Below, one piece after another: positions 1 to 9,900 of a stretch of 11,669 bases of DNA. The stretch is from Bacteroidota bacterium (GTDB lineage Bacteria > Bacteroidota > Bacteroidia > NS11-12g > UBA955). The stretch is from NCBI GenBank assembly GCA_009918425.1, contig RGEC01000058.1, positions 1-11,669 on the forward strand. The letters run 5' to 3'. A model generated the notes under the pieces. It had not been told where the DNA came from. It saw only the letters and a program-made list of their open reading frames with translations, and searched no databases. Numbering within the stretch: the first letter of the stretch is position 1; each line of letters starts with the position of its first letter. The position numbers and the translations under genes were made by a program.

Positions 1-511
1 TATGGGCACCAACTGGATTATCCGAAGCATGGAATTTGTGCTGTTTGCAGGATTGTTACTGCACATTTTTCAGGGATTGTATCTGTGGAAATTCAACAGT
101 GACGCCCGTAAAAAACGCTACAGTGTAGGCGCAGGCAGTGCCAACAGCACCTGGTACTCGCGCAGCATGGGGATATTGGGAACATTGTTGCTGCTGTTTC
201 TGGTTGTTCACCTCAAGGATTTCTGGGTAACCAGCCGCTTCACCGACGTGATTACCTCCGGTGAAAAAACCTTGTTTCAGGAAATGAAAGAAGTATTTGC
301 CAATCCCATGCCCGTTGTGATTTATGTACTGGGTTGCATTTCATTGTGCTACCATCTTTTGCACGGTTTTCAGAGTGCATTCCAGACACTGGGTGTAAAT
401 CATAAATCATATACGCCAATTATACAGTCTACAGGCAGACTCTTTTCCATTGTGGTATCGCTGTTATTTGCAGCCATGCCAATAGCTATGCATCTGGGCT
501 GGATTCAATAA
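1..511 (+). CDS. sdhC: Succinate dehydrogenase cytochrome b subunit, b558 family (5' partial)
   Basis: Membrane anchor of complex II, which passes electrons from succinate oxidation to menaquinone through two b haems in the inner membrane. The readable 169 residues hold four hydrophobic helices (about residues 11-29, 57-73, 104-121 and 147-166). His21, His70 and His118 (or His121), 48-49 residues apart, fit the second to fourth axial haem ligands of the five-helix di-haem family (as in Bacillus SdhC and Wolinella FrdC). The first helix and first His ligand are missing, and family members usually exceed 200 residues. The ATG at base 2 is therefore very likely an internal Met and the gene starts upstream of the window. 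It is followed after 12 bases by sdhA, in the usual Bacteroidota order. A fumarate reductase role cannot be excluded from sequence alone. Confidence 0.93.
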   Translation, partial: MGTNWIIRSMEFVLFAGLLLHIFQGLYLWKFNSDARKKRYSVGAGSANSTWYSRSMGILGTLLLLFLVVHLKDFWVTSRFTDVITSGEKTLFQEMKEVFANPMPVVIYVLGCISLCYHLLHGFQSAFQTLGVNHKSYTPIIQSTGRLFSIVVSLLFAAMPIAMHLGWIQ

Positions 512-523
512 TTTGAGAGAGAC

Positions 524-2515
524 ATGAGCAAGAATATCAAACTCGACTCCAAAATTCCCGCAGGAGAATTATCGCAGAAATGGACACAGTACCGCAGTTC
601 TGTGCCGTTGGTGAATCCTGCCAACAAAAGAAATCTGGAAATCATTGTGGTGGGAACCGGTCTGGCCGGTTCCAGCGCCGCTGCCACCCTGGCCGAGATG
701 GGCTACAAGGTGAAAGCATTCTGTTTTCAGGATTCGCCCCGCAGAGCCCACTCCATTGCTGCGCAGGGTGGAATTAATGCTGCCAAAAACTATCAGAATG
801 ACGGTGACAGTGTGTATCGTTTGTTTTACGATACTATCAAAGGGGGTGACTACCGTGCCCGTGAGGCCAATGTGCACCGTCTTGCGGAAGTTTCAACCTC
901 TATCATAGACCAGTGCGTGGCGCAGGGTGTTCCTTTTGCCCGCGAATATGGTGGAACCCTGAGCAACCGTTCCTTTGGTGGAACACAGGTTCAGCGCACA
1001 TTTTACGCCGCCGGACAAACCGGACAGCAATTGCTGCTGGGTGCGTATCAGGCGCTGGAAAGACAGGTAGGTCTGGGTAATGTGAAAATGTACAGCCGTC
1101 ACGAGATGCTCGATGTGGTTGTCATCGACGGAAAAGCCCGTGGCATTATTGCCCGTAACCTCATTACCGGCGAGTTGGAAAGACATTTTGGCCATGCTGT
1201 TTTGCTGTGCACCGGTGGTTACGGTAACGTATTTTACCTGAGCACCAATGCTATGGGCAGCAACGTGACTGCCGGATGGAAGGCCCACAAGGCCGGTGCT
1301 TTGTTTGGCAATCCCTGTTTTACGCAAATACATCCCACCTGTATTCCCGTAAGCGGGCACTACCAGAGCAAACTTACCCTGATGAGTGAATCGCTCAGGA
1401 ATGACGGACGTATTTGGGTTCCCAAGAATAAAGATGATAATCGCCATCCCAACGATATACCGGAGGAAGACCGCGATTATTATCTGGAGCGCCGATACCC
1501 GGCTTTCGGTAATCTTGTTCCCCGCGACGTAGCCAGCCGTGCTGCCAAAGAGCGCTGCGATGCCGGTTATGGCGTAGGTGGCAGCAAAATGGCGGTTTAC
1601 CTGGATTTTCGATACAACATGATCAATAAATACGGCCGCGCGGAAGCCAGCCGTCTGAATATTGAAAACCCGGATGAGGCAACGCTGTTGCAGCTGGGCA
1701 AGGAAGTGGCAAAGGAGAAATATGGCAACCTGTTTGACATGTACAAGCAGATTACCGATGAAGATCCTTACGAAGTGCCTATGCGTATTTACCCTGCTGT
1801 GCATTATACCATGGGCGGCTTGTGGGTAGATTATGAACTGATGACCAATATCCCCGGCCTGTATGCGTTGGGCGAAGCCAACTTCTCAGACCATGGTGCT
1901 AACCGCCTGGGAGCATCTGCGCTCATGCAGGGTCTGGCTGATGGTTACTTTGTAATTCCTTACACCATCGGTTCATACCTGAGCAATGAAATTCGTACCA
2001 AGAGCATCCCAACAGACAGCGAAGAATTTGAGGCTGCCGAAAAGAAGGTGCGTGAGCGTCTGGAGCAGCTGCTGTCTATCAATGGCAAGCAAACCGTGGA
2101 AAGTTTCCACCGCCGTCTGGGTCTAATAATGTGGGATAAATGCGGTATGTCGCGCAGCGAAGAAGGACTGAAGCAGGCTATTGCCGAAATTAGGGCACTG
2201 CGTGATGAATTCTGGAAAGATGTTCGTGTGCCCGGAACCATGGATTCATTCAATCCGGAACTGGAAAAAGCCGGCAGGGTAGCTGATTTTCTGGAGCTTG
2301 GCGAGTTGATGTGTATTGACGCCCTTGAACGTAATGAAAGTTGCGGTGGCCATTTCCGTGAGGAATATCAGACCGAGGAGGGCGAAGCCAAACGGGATGA
2401 TGATAACTTTATGTTTGTTTCCGCCTGGGAATACAAGGAAGGTAATGCCTGGGAGTTGCACAAAGAATCTTTGGTTTATGAGAATATTAAAATCGCACAG
2501 CGTAGCTATAAATAA
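524..2515 (+). CDS. sdhA: Succinate dehydrogenase flavoprotein subunit
   Basis: Catalytic subunit of complex II; oxidises succinate to fumarate at a covalently bound FAD on the cytoplasmic face. The 663-residue length suits the longer Bacteroidota/Wolinella type. An N-terminal Rossmann motif (VVGTGLAG, residues 42-49) binds FAD. His76, in RRAHSIAAQGG, is the expected site of covalent FAD attachment. The substrate-site residues can be read: His270 in HPTCIP, Arg335 in LVPRDVASRA (the proton-transfer Arg), His427 in HYTMGG and Arg461 in NRLGASAL. The C-terminal helical domain follows from about residue 500. The start is supported by a purine-rich GAGAGA stretch a few bases upstream and by the 12-base gap after sdhC; 12 bases separate it from sdhB, so all three are probably one transcript. 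Strand-opposed open frames inside it are shadows. Confidence 0.97.
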   Translation: MSKNIKLDSKIPAGELSQKWTQYRSSVPLVNPANKRNLEIIVVGTGLAGSSAAATLAEMGYKVKAFCFQDSPRRAHSIAAQGGINAAKNYQNDGDSVYRLFYDTIKGGDYRAREANVHRLAEVSTSIIDQCVAQGVPFAREYGGTLSNRSFGGTQVQRTFYAAGQTGQQLLLGAYQALERQVGLGNVKMYSRHEMLDVVVIDGKARGIIARNLITGELERHFGHAVLLCTGGYGNVFYLSTNAMGSNVTAGWKAHKAGALFGNPCFTQIHPTCIPVSGHYQSKLTLMSESLRNDGRIWVPKNKDDNRHPNDIPEEDRDYYLERRYPAFGNLVPRDVASRAAKERCDAGYGVGGSKMAVYLDFRYNMINKYGRAEASRLNIENPDEATLLQLGKEVAKEKYGNLFDMYKQITDEDPYEVPMRIYPAVHYTMGGLWVDYELMTNIPGLYALGEANFSDHGANRLGASALMQGLADGYFVIPYTIGSYLSNEIRTKSIPTDSEEFEAAEKKVRERLEQLLSINGKQTVESFHRRLGLIMWDKCGMSRSEEGLKQAIAEIRALRDEFWKDVRVPGTMDSFNPELEKAGRVADFLELGELMCIDALERNESCGGHFREEYQTEEGEAKRDDDNFMFVSAWEYKEGNAWELHKESLVYENIKIAQRSYK

Positions 2516-2519
2516 AGGA
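2514..2519 (+). promoter_or_regulatory. Ribosome binding site of sdhB
   Basis: AAAGGA overlaps the sdhA stop codon (TAA at 2513-2515) and lies 8 bases before the sdhB ATG at 2528. It is one of the few Shine-Dalgarno-like sites in the window. It supports this start and suggests that sdhA and sdhB are translated in tandem. Confidence 0.5.
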
Positions 2520-2527
2520 AAACGAGT

Positions 2528-3286
2528 ATGTCAAACAGCAATATGAATTTGAAGCTCAAGGTCTGGAGGCAACAGAATGCCAGTGATGCCGGACATTTTG
2601 AGGATTATACGGTTCAGGCCAGCCCGGATATGTCTTTTCTGGAGATGTTCGATGTGCTGAACGAACAACTGATTACCGAAGGCAAAGATCCTGTTGCATT
2701 CGATCATGACTGTCGCGAAGGAATTTGCGGTATGTGCAGTATGGTTATCAACGGCAGGCCTCACGGGCCTAAAGGTGGCGTTACCACCTGTCAGTTGCAC
2801 ATGCGCAGTTTCAAAGACGGCGATACCATCGTAGTTGAGCCCTGGAGATCCAATGCATTCCCCGTAATCCGTGATTTGAGCGTAAACCGTTCCTCTTTTG
2901 ACCGCATTATTGCCGCAGGTGGATATGTTTCCGTAAACACAGGTAATGCCGTCGATGCCAATGCTACTTTGATTCCTAAAGAGGTAGCAGATGAAGCGTT
3001 TGAGGCTGCAACCTGCATCGGTTGCGGAGCCTGCGTAAGTGCCTGCAAAAATGCAAGTGCTATGTTGTTTGTGGGAGCCAAGGTTACCCAGCTGGCCTTA
3101 TTGCCCCAGGGACAGGCTGAAGCTTCTAAGCGTGTGGTGGCCATGGTGAACCAGATGGATGCCGAGGGATTTGGTGCCTGCACCAATACCGGAGCGTGTT
3201 CGGCAGAGTGCCCCAAGCAGATTCCGCTGAGCGTAATTGCAACCCTTAACAGGGAATATATAAAAGCCAAATTAAAAGGTTATTAA
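2528..3286 (+). CDS. sdhB: Succinate dehydrogenase iron-sulfur subunit
   Basis: Electron-transfer subunit of complex II that carries electrons from the FAD of SdhA to the membrane haems and quinone. The 252 residues show all three cluster sites. A plant-type ferredoxin domain has Cys62, Cys67 and Cys70 (CREGICGMC) plus Cys88 for [2Fe-2S]. The C-terminal domain has Cys163, Cys166 and Cys169 with Cys228 for [4Fe-4S], and Cys173, Cys218 and Cys224 for [3Fe-4S]. The 218/224/228 spacing equals that of E. coli SdhB Cys206/212/216, and Cys at position 173 agrees with a 3Fe-4S centre. It is the last gene of the sdhCAB unit and is followed at once by a strong bidirectional terminator. Confidence 0.97.
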   Translation: MSNSNMNLKLKVWRQQNASDAGHFEDYTVQASPDMSFLEMFDVLNEQLITEGKDPVAFDHDCREGICGMCSMVINGRPHGPKGGVTTCQLHMRSFKDGDTIVVEPWRSNAFPVIRDLSVNRSSFDRIIAAGGYVSVNTGNAVDANATLIPKEVADEAFEAATCIGCGACVSACKNASAMLFVGAKVTQLALLPQGQAEASKRVVAMVNQMDAEGFGACTNTGACSAECPKQIPLSVIATLNREYIKAKLKGY

Positions 3287-3291
3287 GTTTC

Positions 3292-3322
3292 CTAAATCGT
3301 AAATCGACGAATTGCGATTTAG
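3292..3322. other. Inverted repeat with two competing pairings after sdhB
   Basis: CTAAATCG (3292-3299) pairs perfectly with CGATTTAG (3315-3322) across a 15-base loop. A second copy, TAAATCG (3300-3306), can instead pair with CGATTTA (3315-3321) across an 8-base loop. The two stems share the same right arm, so only one can form at a time. It lies between the sdhB stop and the terminator and may only help 3'-end stability; no protein-binding family is recognised. Confidence 0.45.
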
Positions 3323-3323
3323 C

Positions 3324-3356
3324 AAATAAAAAGGGGCTTTCAGCCCCTTTTTATTT
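3324..3356. terminator. Bidirectional intrinsic terminator for sdhCAB and ruvC
   Basis: A 15-bp perfect stem, AAATAAAAAGGGGCT / AGCCCCTTTTTATTT, encloses a 3-base loop TTC (3339-3341). The GC core is flanked by A and T runs, so it reads as a rho-independent terminator on both strands, which fits convergent sdhB and ruvC. On the minus strand the left arm also encodes the last codons of ruvC (..KIKRG), and the stop codon (3340-3342) falls in the loop. Confidence 0.88.
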
Positions 3357-3906
3357 TGTCGGGGTTGTTCGCAACAAATTGTTTCCAGCCACCCCCGGAA
3401 TTATTTTTCACACCAAATTGTTTTGGGTTTAATTGGAAAAAATGACAGACTGCCGCTGCCACCGCATCGGTGGCATCGCTGGTTTCGGGTTGTTCGGTGA
3501 AGGTAAGCAGGTTTTGCAACATGGCAGCTACTTGTTCTTTGCTTGCATTTCCGTTTCCGGTAATGCTTTGTTTTATTTTACGGGGTTCGTATTCGTATAC
3601 TTTCAATCCTTTGCTGATGGCGGCCGCAATGGAAACGCCTTGGGCTCGGCCCAGCTTAAGCATACTTTGTACGTTTTTACCAAAGAAGGGCGCTTCAATC
3701 GCCACTTCAGTGGCTTGATAGCCGTCAATCAGTCCGGAGATGCGTTCGAAAATGTGATGCAGTTTTTCGCCATGGTCTGCCAGTTTAGCGAGCCGCACAA
3801 CGCCCACAGAAAGCAATTCCATCTTTTTGCCCTCGGTGCGGATGATACCGTATCCCAGCAGGTTGGTACCCGGATCGATGCCAAGAATTATGCGTGGGTC
3901 AGACAT
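3340..3906 (-). CDS. ruvC: Crossover junction endodeoxyribonuclease RuvC
   Basis: Holliday-junction resolvase that makes paired nicks across four-way junctions with RuvAB during recombination repair. The 188 residues match the family's usual size (about 170-190). The RNase H-fold acidic site is visible: Asp11 in GIDPGT, Glu71 in AIEAPFF, and Asp144 and Asp147 in SDATDAVAAAVCH, corresponding to E. coli Asp7, Glu66, Asp138 and Asp141. The start is the ATG at 3906-3904; the catalytic Asp is close behind it as expected, and no Shine-Dalgarno sequence precedes it. A strong hairpin isolates it from the giant gene upstream on the same strand, so it probably has its own promoter. The C-terminal tail from about residue 161 (NPKQFGVKNNSGGGWKQF) is short and basic. 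ruvA and ruvB are not in the window. Confidence 0.96.
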   Translation of the reverse strand: MSDPRIILGIDPGTNLLGYGIIRTEGKKMELLSVGVVRLAKLADHGEKLHHIFERISGLIDGYQATEVAIEAPFFGKNVQSMLKLGRAQGVSIAAAISKGLKVYEYEPRKIKQSITGNGNASKEQVAAMLQNLLTFTEQPETSDATDAVAAAVCHFFQLNPKQFGVKNNSGGGWKQFVANNPDKIKRG

Positions 3907-3910
3907 AGGG

Positions 3911-3918
3911 CAAATGTA
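3911..3918 (-). promoter_or_regulatory. Possible Bacteroidota -7 element of ruvC
   Basis: TACATTTG on the minus strand matches the Bacteroidota -7 consensus TAnnTTTG at every fixed position and ends only 4 bases before the ruvC ATG. No good TTTG -33 element lies about 19 bases upstream, because that space is filled by the terminator hairpin. If used, the transcript would start at or next to the ATG. Confidence 0.3.
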
Positions 3919-3922
3919 TCCA

Positions 3923-3952
3923 ATAAAAAACGCCCCTTGGGGCGTTTTTTAT
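3923..3952 (-). terminator. Intrinsic terminator of the giant surface-protein gene
   Basis: A 14-bp perfect stem of ATAAAAAACGCCCC and GGGGCGTTTTTTAT with a 2-base gap at the tip (3937-3938) begins 17 bases after the minus-strand stop at 3970. On the minus strand the GC core is followed by TTTTTTATT, a good U-tract. It separates the giant gene from ruvC, the next gene on the same strand, and is symmetrical enough to work in both directions. Confidence 0.88.
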
Positions 3953-3969
3953 GCGTTTTATGTGGATTA

Positions 3970-6900
3970 TTACTGCTTCACCAATTTGGTCACTTTCTTT
4001 TCACCGCTTTCGATGTCTGTTACCCCCACCAGATAAACACCATCGGATAGATCGCATAAATCAAGTTTGTATGCTCCTGCACCTTGCTGCAGTTCTGCAG
4101 ACAGTAGTAAGTTTCCGGTGAGATCATGCAGCGTGATTCGGGTCCTATTGCCTGAAAGCGAGAATTGAACACTGGCCATGTTTTCAGTGGGATTGGGCAT
4201 TACATTTACGAAATTCTGTTCAGGCAACTGATACATATTTTCATTAACCGGATTGATAAACCATCCGCCAAAACGATAATCATGGTTGCCTGATTCTGCA
4301 TGCAACACATCGTAGGCAACATTGGCAAACGGGCTATTGCTCTGAGCAATTTGAGTCAGCTTTAATATATCGCCGGCCATCAGTTTACCTTCCTTATTCC
4401 TAATGGACATTAGGGTTAGCCAATGCTCTTCTTGCTCCAAATCTGTGGCCGGGTTGGCGGTATTCAATATCTGCAGAGCATTTTCGGTATTCCCCTTATA
4501 GATTTCGAGTTGTGAATTCAGGTAATCCCAATGCCATTGAGAAAGGGCGTTTTGGGTGCTGACTTTTTGTATGAACAATTCAAATTCCGGGTATTGCTTA
4601 TTGTGTATGAGCGTGAGGCCGGCAGCTACCAATTCCCGTGGAGCAATTTTCCCCGGGTTGAGATCCCCGATTTTTACAACGCCCACTCCGGTGCTGTTGA
4701 TGCCATCAAACAATGCGTTTTTGCCACTGTAATTTTCACAGATATCCCATTTGTCCTGCTTGTTATGCCTTGGATTATTGATTTGCTGACCGCATGCCGC
4801 TGTTGAACTTTGCATGGTGTTGGTTGGACATACTGTGGTAGTTACGCCTGCTCCATTTCCCAGCACGCCAAAATTGCAGCTTTCACTGATGCTTCCGAAT
4901 GGTGATGCAGTAATTTCACGGGCACCCCCTGCGTAGTTATTGCTCACAAATGTATTTCGGCCGGGTTGTGTATTATTTCCAATGCTTCCTGTGTGTCCTA
5001 GAACATTAATTCCGGCAGTGAGGTAATTATAGAGGTAATTATTCACCACCATAGGCACAGGAATTCCGGTAGCGTTGCTTCTTAGGAAAATTCCACGACG
5101 GGTATCAAAAATGCAATTGGTGAAGATGTTATTGGTGTTGTTTCCCGCCTGCATGTATATACCTACGCTGTTGCATGATGTCAAAATGCCTGTTTTACAA
5201 TCTTTCAGTCGAATGACATTGCAATTAATGTCCAGTTTTCGGCTCAATGAATCCAGAATCCCGATGTCACCGCCTTGGTCAATGTCGTTTTCATTAATAA
5301 TGCATCCTTCCAGGCGTTTTGACCAGATGCCAATATCAAATCCTTTTATGTTGTTGTCGCGGATATTCATTCCAAACATATTTTCGGCAAAAATGCCCAC
5401 CGTTCCTGTATGGCGGCTGTCTGAATTCCTAAGTTCATTGCCAAAAATCAGCATGGGTTCTTTGTGGTCACTTACACGGATTTGTACATCACTTGCATAG
5501 CGACCCTGCGATGTTTTTTCAATTTCATTATTTTCGATATTGACAAAGCCCGAACCTGCTGCAGCATCAATACTGCGGTACATATTGGTAAAGCGGTTTT
5601 CACTGGCATTAAAGCCGGACCGAAGTGCATAGATGCCAAAGTAGCGATTGGGTTGATTAAAGCGATCTGAATTGCGGAAATCGTTCTGGCTGATAATTTC
5701 TTCCATACGTACACCATTGAGCATCAAGCCAAAATAATCAAAATTGGGATAAAGGCCGGGTGCTGTAAAATTGTAATTATCAATCACAAATGAGTTTTTG
5801 GTAATGCCCTCATTCCAGGTTCTTCCACCCCTGAATATGCGAATGCCGATATGGCAGTTGCTGAAGGTGTTGTCAGTAATCTTAACGCCCTGGGGACCTT
5901 GTGTATTCACATCAATTGCATGTTTGGCATTTTTAAAAAGACTGGTATGTATCAATCCGGAACTGGAGTCTTTAAATGTGAAACCTACCCACACATCATG
6001 TAAATCACAGGGGCGGAATACGCTGTTGTTGGCGCGAACCTGGCTACTGTCCTCAAAAATGATTTCTCCATCGCGGTCGAATACTACATCGATGGTTGTC
6101 ATGTCCAGCACTGCCTTATTTCTTACAAACAATCTGCCAGCCACGAAGTATTTTCCATCCCACACCTGATTGGCAGTGTAAACGGTGCTGTCCTGAATAA
6201 CCGTGTAATTTACCGTTGAATCCCAACAGCAATCGCCTTCTTTTACGATGAGTGTATCATATGCCTTGCAGCATTCACTTTTGAAGGCCTGAAGTATGTA
6301 TACACCCGGGTGGCATATTGTCAGCGATGTTCCGGTATCGGGAAGTGGGGTGCTGCCTTCGTACCAGGTATACAATATGTCAGAAGCCGGTTGATTTGCC
6401 GTTACGGTAATACAGGCCTGTTGGCCGACACACAGCACCGGATTGGGTGAAGGGCTGTTTATTTGTGCTACCGGCCCGGGTACCAGTGTAACGCTGAATG
6501 GTGCTGATATAGACTTACAATTGGTATTTACATAGGTCACTTCGAGATGATAGTTTCCGCCTGCTGTAATGGATAAATTGGGGTTTGTGCTGAATGGGTT
6601 ATTGTTTAGGAACCACTGGTAGCTTAGTGGTTGTCCCGCAACTGCATAAGGACCACAAATTTTTACCGGTGCGGCAGTTGAACAAATTGCATAGCATCCT
6701 TTAGGGACATTTCGGATATCCGGTCTCTCATGTATATTGGATACATATGCCTGAACATCTACACTGCAGCCCAGCGGATTGGTAATGGTTACATCGTAGG
6801 TGCCATTTTGATAAACCCAGATGCTGGTAACCCCTGTTTGACCTGTACTCCAAACGATGCTATTGTATGCGCCTGTGATATTAATGTTTAATTGAACAGA

Positions 6901-9900
6901 ATCTCCTTTGCACAAAGGTGCGTAGGTGCTGTTGCTAATGGAAACGGTGGGTGCTGCCACGCCTATGACTAAGGCCGTATCCCGTGCTGTACAACCGGTG
7001 GTATTGGTGATTTGCAGGTAAACATTCACTGGGCCAGTAAGTCCGGTCCACCATGCTGTGGAGCCGGTGCCGGATACCCCTACCGGTGAGCTGCTCCATG
7101 CGTAGGAGTAACCCACTCCCTGAAGTGCTGTGATGGATGTCCAAAGATTTGAGCAAATAGAATCAGGAGCCAGAATTGTGGCGTTGGGTCTGGGTTTCAC
7201 AATCACCTGGAAGGGTCCGAGTGTATCAGTACAGCCATTCCCGTTTCCAACAATAACCCAGTAAAGACCCGATTGTTTTATGGTGTCTTTATTGCCGGTT
7301 TTACCGTCATTCCAGCTGTAGGTCCAGTTGCTGTTGAAGGGTGCGGTGCTAACAAATACATCGCCTTCGCAAATCTGATATATGCCGGGGCTGGTAGGGG
7401 TAGCCGGCAGTCCATTGTTGGTAAAGGTCAGACTCCCTGCGTTAAATATAGTAATGGTGATGGGGTAAGTCTGTGAATCTTTACAGCCCTGTTGATTGGT
7501 GATGACCAGTTTAGGGAAATAGGTAATGGCATTATTATAAATATGAAAAGGGCTTTGAAGGTTTGAGGTAGTTGCATCACCAAAGTTCCATCTCCATTGC
7601 ACAATGGGAACAGGCGAACTGCTTTGATCTACCAGTTGCACGGGTTGGCCCACACATCCATTGCAGAAGCTGAAATCAGCATCGAAATACTTCATGTGCA
7701 GGGTGTCTTTGATTACCACGGTGCATAATGGATTGGGAGCGGATACTGTGTAAGTAACAATAAAGTCTGTGTTTCCTGTGTAGCTGTATGTGTGATTTTG
7801 GGGCAGAGTTCCGCCTATGTATAGTGGTGAGCCATCACCCCAGTCTACGTTCCATGTAACCCCTGATCCCAGCACCACCGACGTAGGAGCATAATTCAGC
7901 TGCACGGTTTTGTAATTGCAGTTGATGGGGAATGTTAACTTCAGCTTGGGTCTGAGTATATAGGGTACATTTACAGGAACTTTTACGTTTACCCATGTGC
8001 AATTACAATAATAGCTGAGTGTGGCCATAAAAGAACCGGTAGTATAATACCAATGCTCAGGGTTTTGCAGATTGCTGTAGAAACCATCACCAAAGTCCCA
8101 AAAATAAATGCTGGGATTGCCGCTGATTAGGTTTGCCGTAAATTGACCGGTGCAAGGATCGTAGGTGGGATTCACCACCGCGTTACAAGGAGTACTACAG
8201 CCGCCGCCTGTAGCTGTGCAGGATCCGCTGACTGTGACTGAAGCAGTATCCTTACAGCCATGTTCATTGGTAACTATTACAGTATGGGTGCTTCCGGATA
8301 CGGTAGAATAATGCTGATATAGTGTATCTGATGCTCCGGGAATGGCAGTTTGAGGACTCCAGGAGTACTGCCAGTTTGGATTGTACGTGGCGGTCATTTG
8401 GTATGGAATTGGAGTATTAGGAGAAATCATACAATTAAATACCACATTCACGTTGGGTTTTGGCAGCTTTGGAATGGGTGATAGGTTCTGGGTGATGGTT
8501 GCACTACACCCAAACTGAGAAATAGTGAGGGTATATAATCCCGGAGCATTGGCCAGGAATTGCTGATTACTTCCGGTTCCGGCCGGGCCACTCCAGCTAT
8601 ATGTGTAACCGGGAGGGCCAAATAAACGCATGGTATCACCCTTGCAGGAAGCTTTCCCCAAAGTTATGGCTCCTGTGGGTATGGCATTGATGGTTACCCT
8701 GCGGATGCAAAGTTTAGGACATATTGTATTTTGTACAATAACCTGCCCTTGATTAATGTTGTTCCAGGTTACCGATAAGCTGGTGGATGTTTGTGAAACG
8801 ATGGAACCGCCGATGACGCTCCACTGCCAGATATTGCCGGGATTGGAAGCAATGGTATACGTGCTGGTTTGTCCGATACAAGCGGAAGTGGGGCCGGCAA
8901 GAGAGGGACATGCAGTATCCACCACGGTTACGGTTAGTTGCGAGGAAGATGTGCAGAAATAGGGAGCCTGCCCCGTGTAATTCACGGTAATAACGTAGGT
9001 GCCGGGCAGGGTAAACAGTACATTCTTGGTTTTGCGTGAGGTGGTGGTGTAGGTTACGCCGCCGGCGGGTGAAATGTTCCAGATGCAGGAACTAATCAGG
9101 TCAGAAGAGTCGAATGAATACACTGCGGGGTTGCCCTTGCACAAAATGGCTGGCCCATTAATGGCAGGATTGGGTGGTCTTGGAACCAGAATTACAGGCA
9201 AGGTGATATCATTATCGCAGACCAAATTCGGTGAGATGGCAGTAGCTCTTATGTAGCCTAAATCTGCTGCACCCCATTGAATGGTGCAAGAGGTAGTGGT
9301 GCTTGAAAGTAGGGTTCCATTTCCAATGGGCCCCCATATCACGGGCACATTGGAGGTATAGTTGATTGTGGTGAATTCACAATGCTGTTTGGAACCATTT
9401 ATTTTGATTTTGTCCTGAACAACAATGGTTTTCTGGATTTTTCCTTTACAGCAAACCAGTTGATTGTCTACATCCAGCGCCAGGGTATAAATGCCCGGCG
9501 ATGAGAATGTTCCGTTAATTTCATTTCCGGGGTTGTTGGCAGGATTGATACTAAAGCTGTTGCCTCCGGGGGTAGTGGCAGTCCATGAGTAGCAGCTGCC
9601 TGGTATGATATCGGTGCTGAAGTTTACGTTATCCCCCACACAGACTGTATCGGGTCCATACAGATTTAGGGTTGCCGGAAATATTGGCACATTCACAGAA
9701 TTTCGGCCACATTGGTAAGGTCCTCCGGCTACATTCAGGGTGATATTGCCTAACGGACCATTTCCCCACTGAACGCAGATACTGTCTCCGTTGGCATTTG
9801 GGGTGCCGGTTCCGCCTGTTACCGTCCATACATAGGTGGCACCTGCGAAGAATGGTGTTCCATAGCAATGCTTGGTATTGTGGCATACGGTTCCAACACA

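Noticed and set aside
2..4. ATG at base 2 as the true sdhC start.
   Set aside because: It would remove the first transmembrane helix and first haem-ligand His that the family needs; the gene starts before the window.
893..1804. A 303-codon open frame antisense to sdhA.
   Set aside because: It lies wholly opposite a highly conserved coding gene, has no recognisable domain and arises from sdhA codon use.
3287..3969. A mobile element carrying ruvC and the giant gene.
   Set aside because: No transposase, integrase, terminal inverted repeats or target-site duplications were seen at either edge.
3433..4050. A 205-codon plus-strand frame opposite ruvC and the end of the giant gene.
   Set aside because: It runs through the terminator at 3923-3952, covers the conserved ruvC frame and resembles no family; it is a shadow.
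5075..6169. Several 68-141 codon plus-strand frames opposite the beta-helix region.
   Set aside because: They are low-complexity shadows of the giant gene with no start signals or domains.
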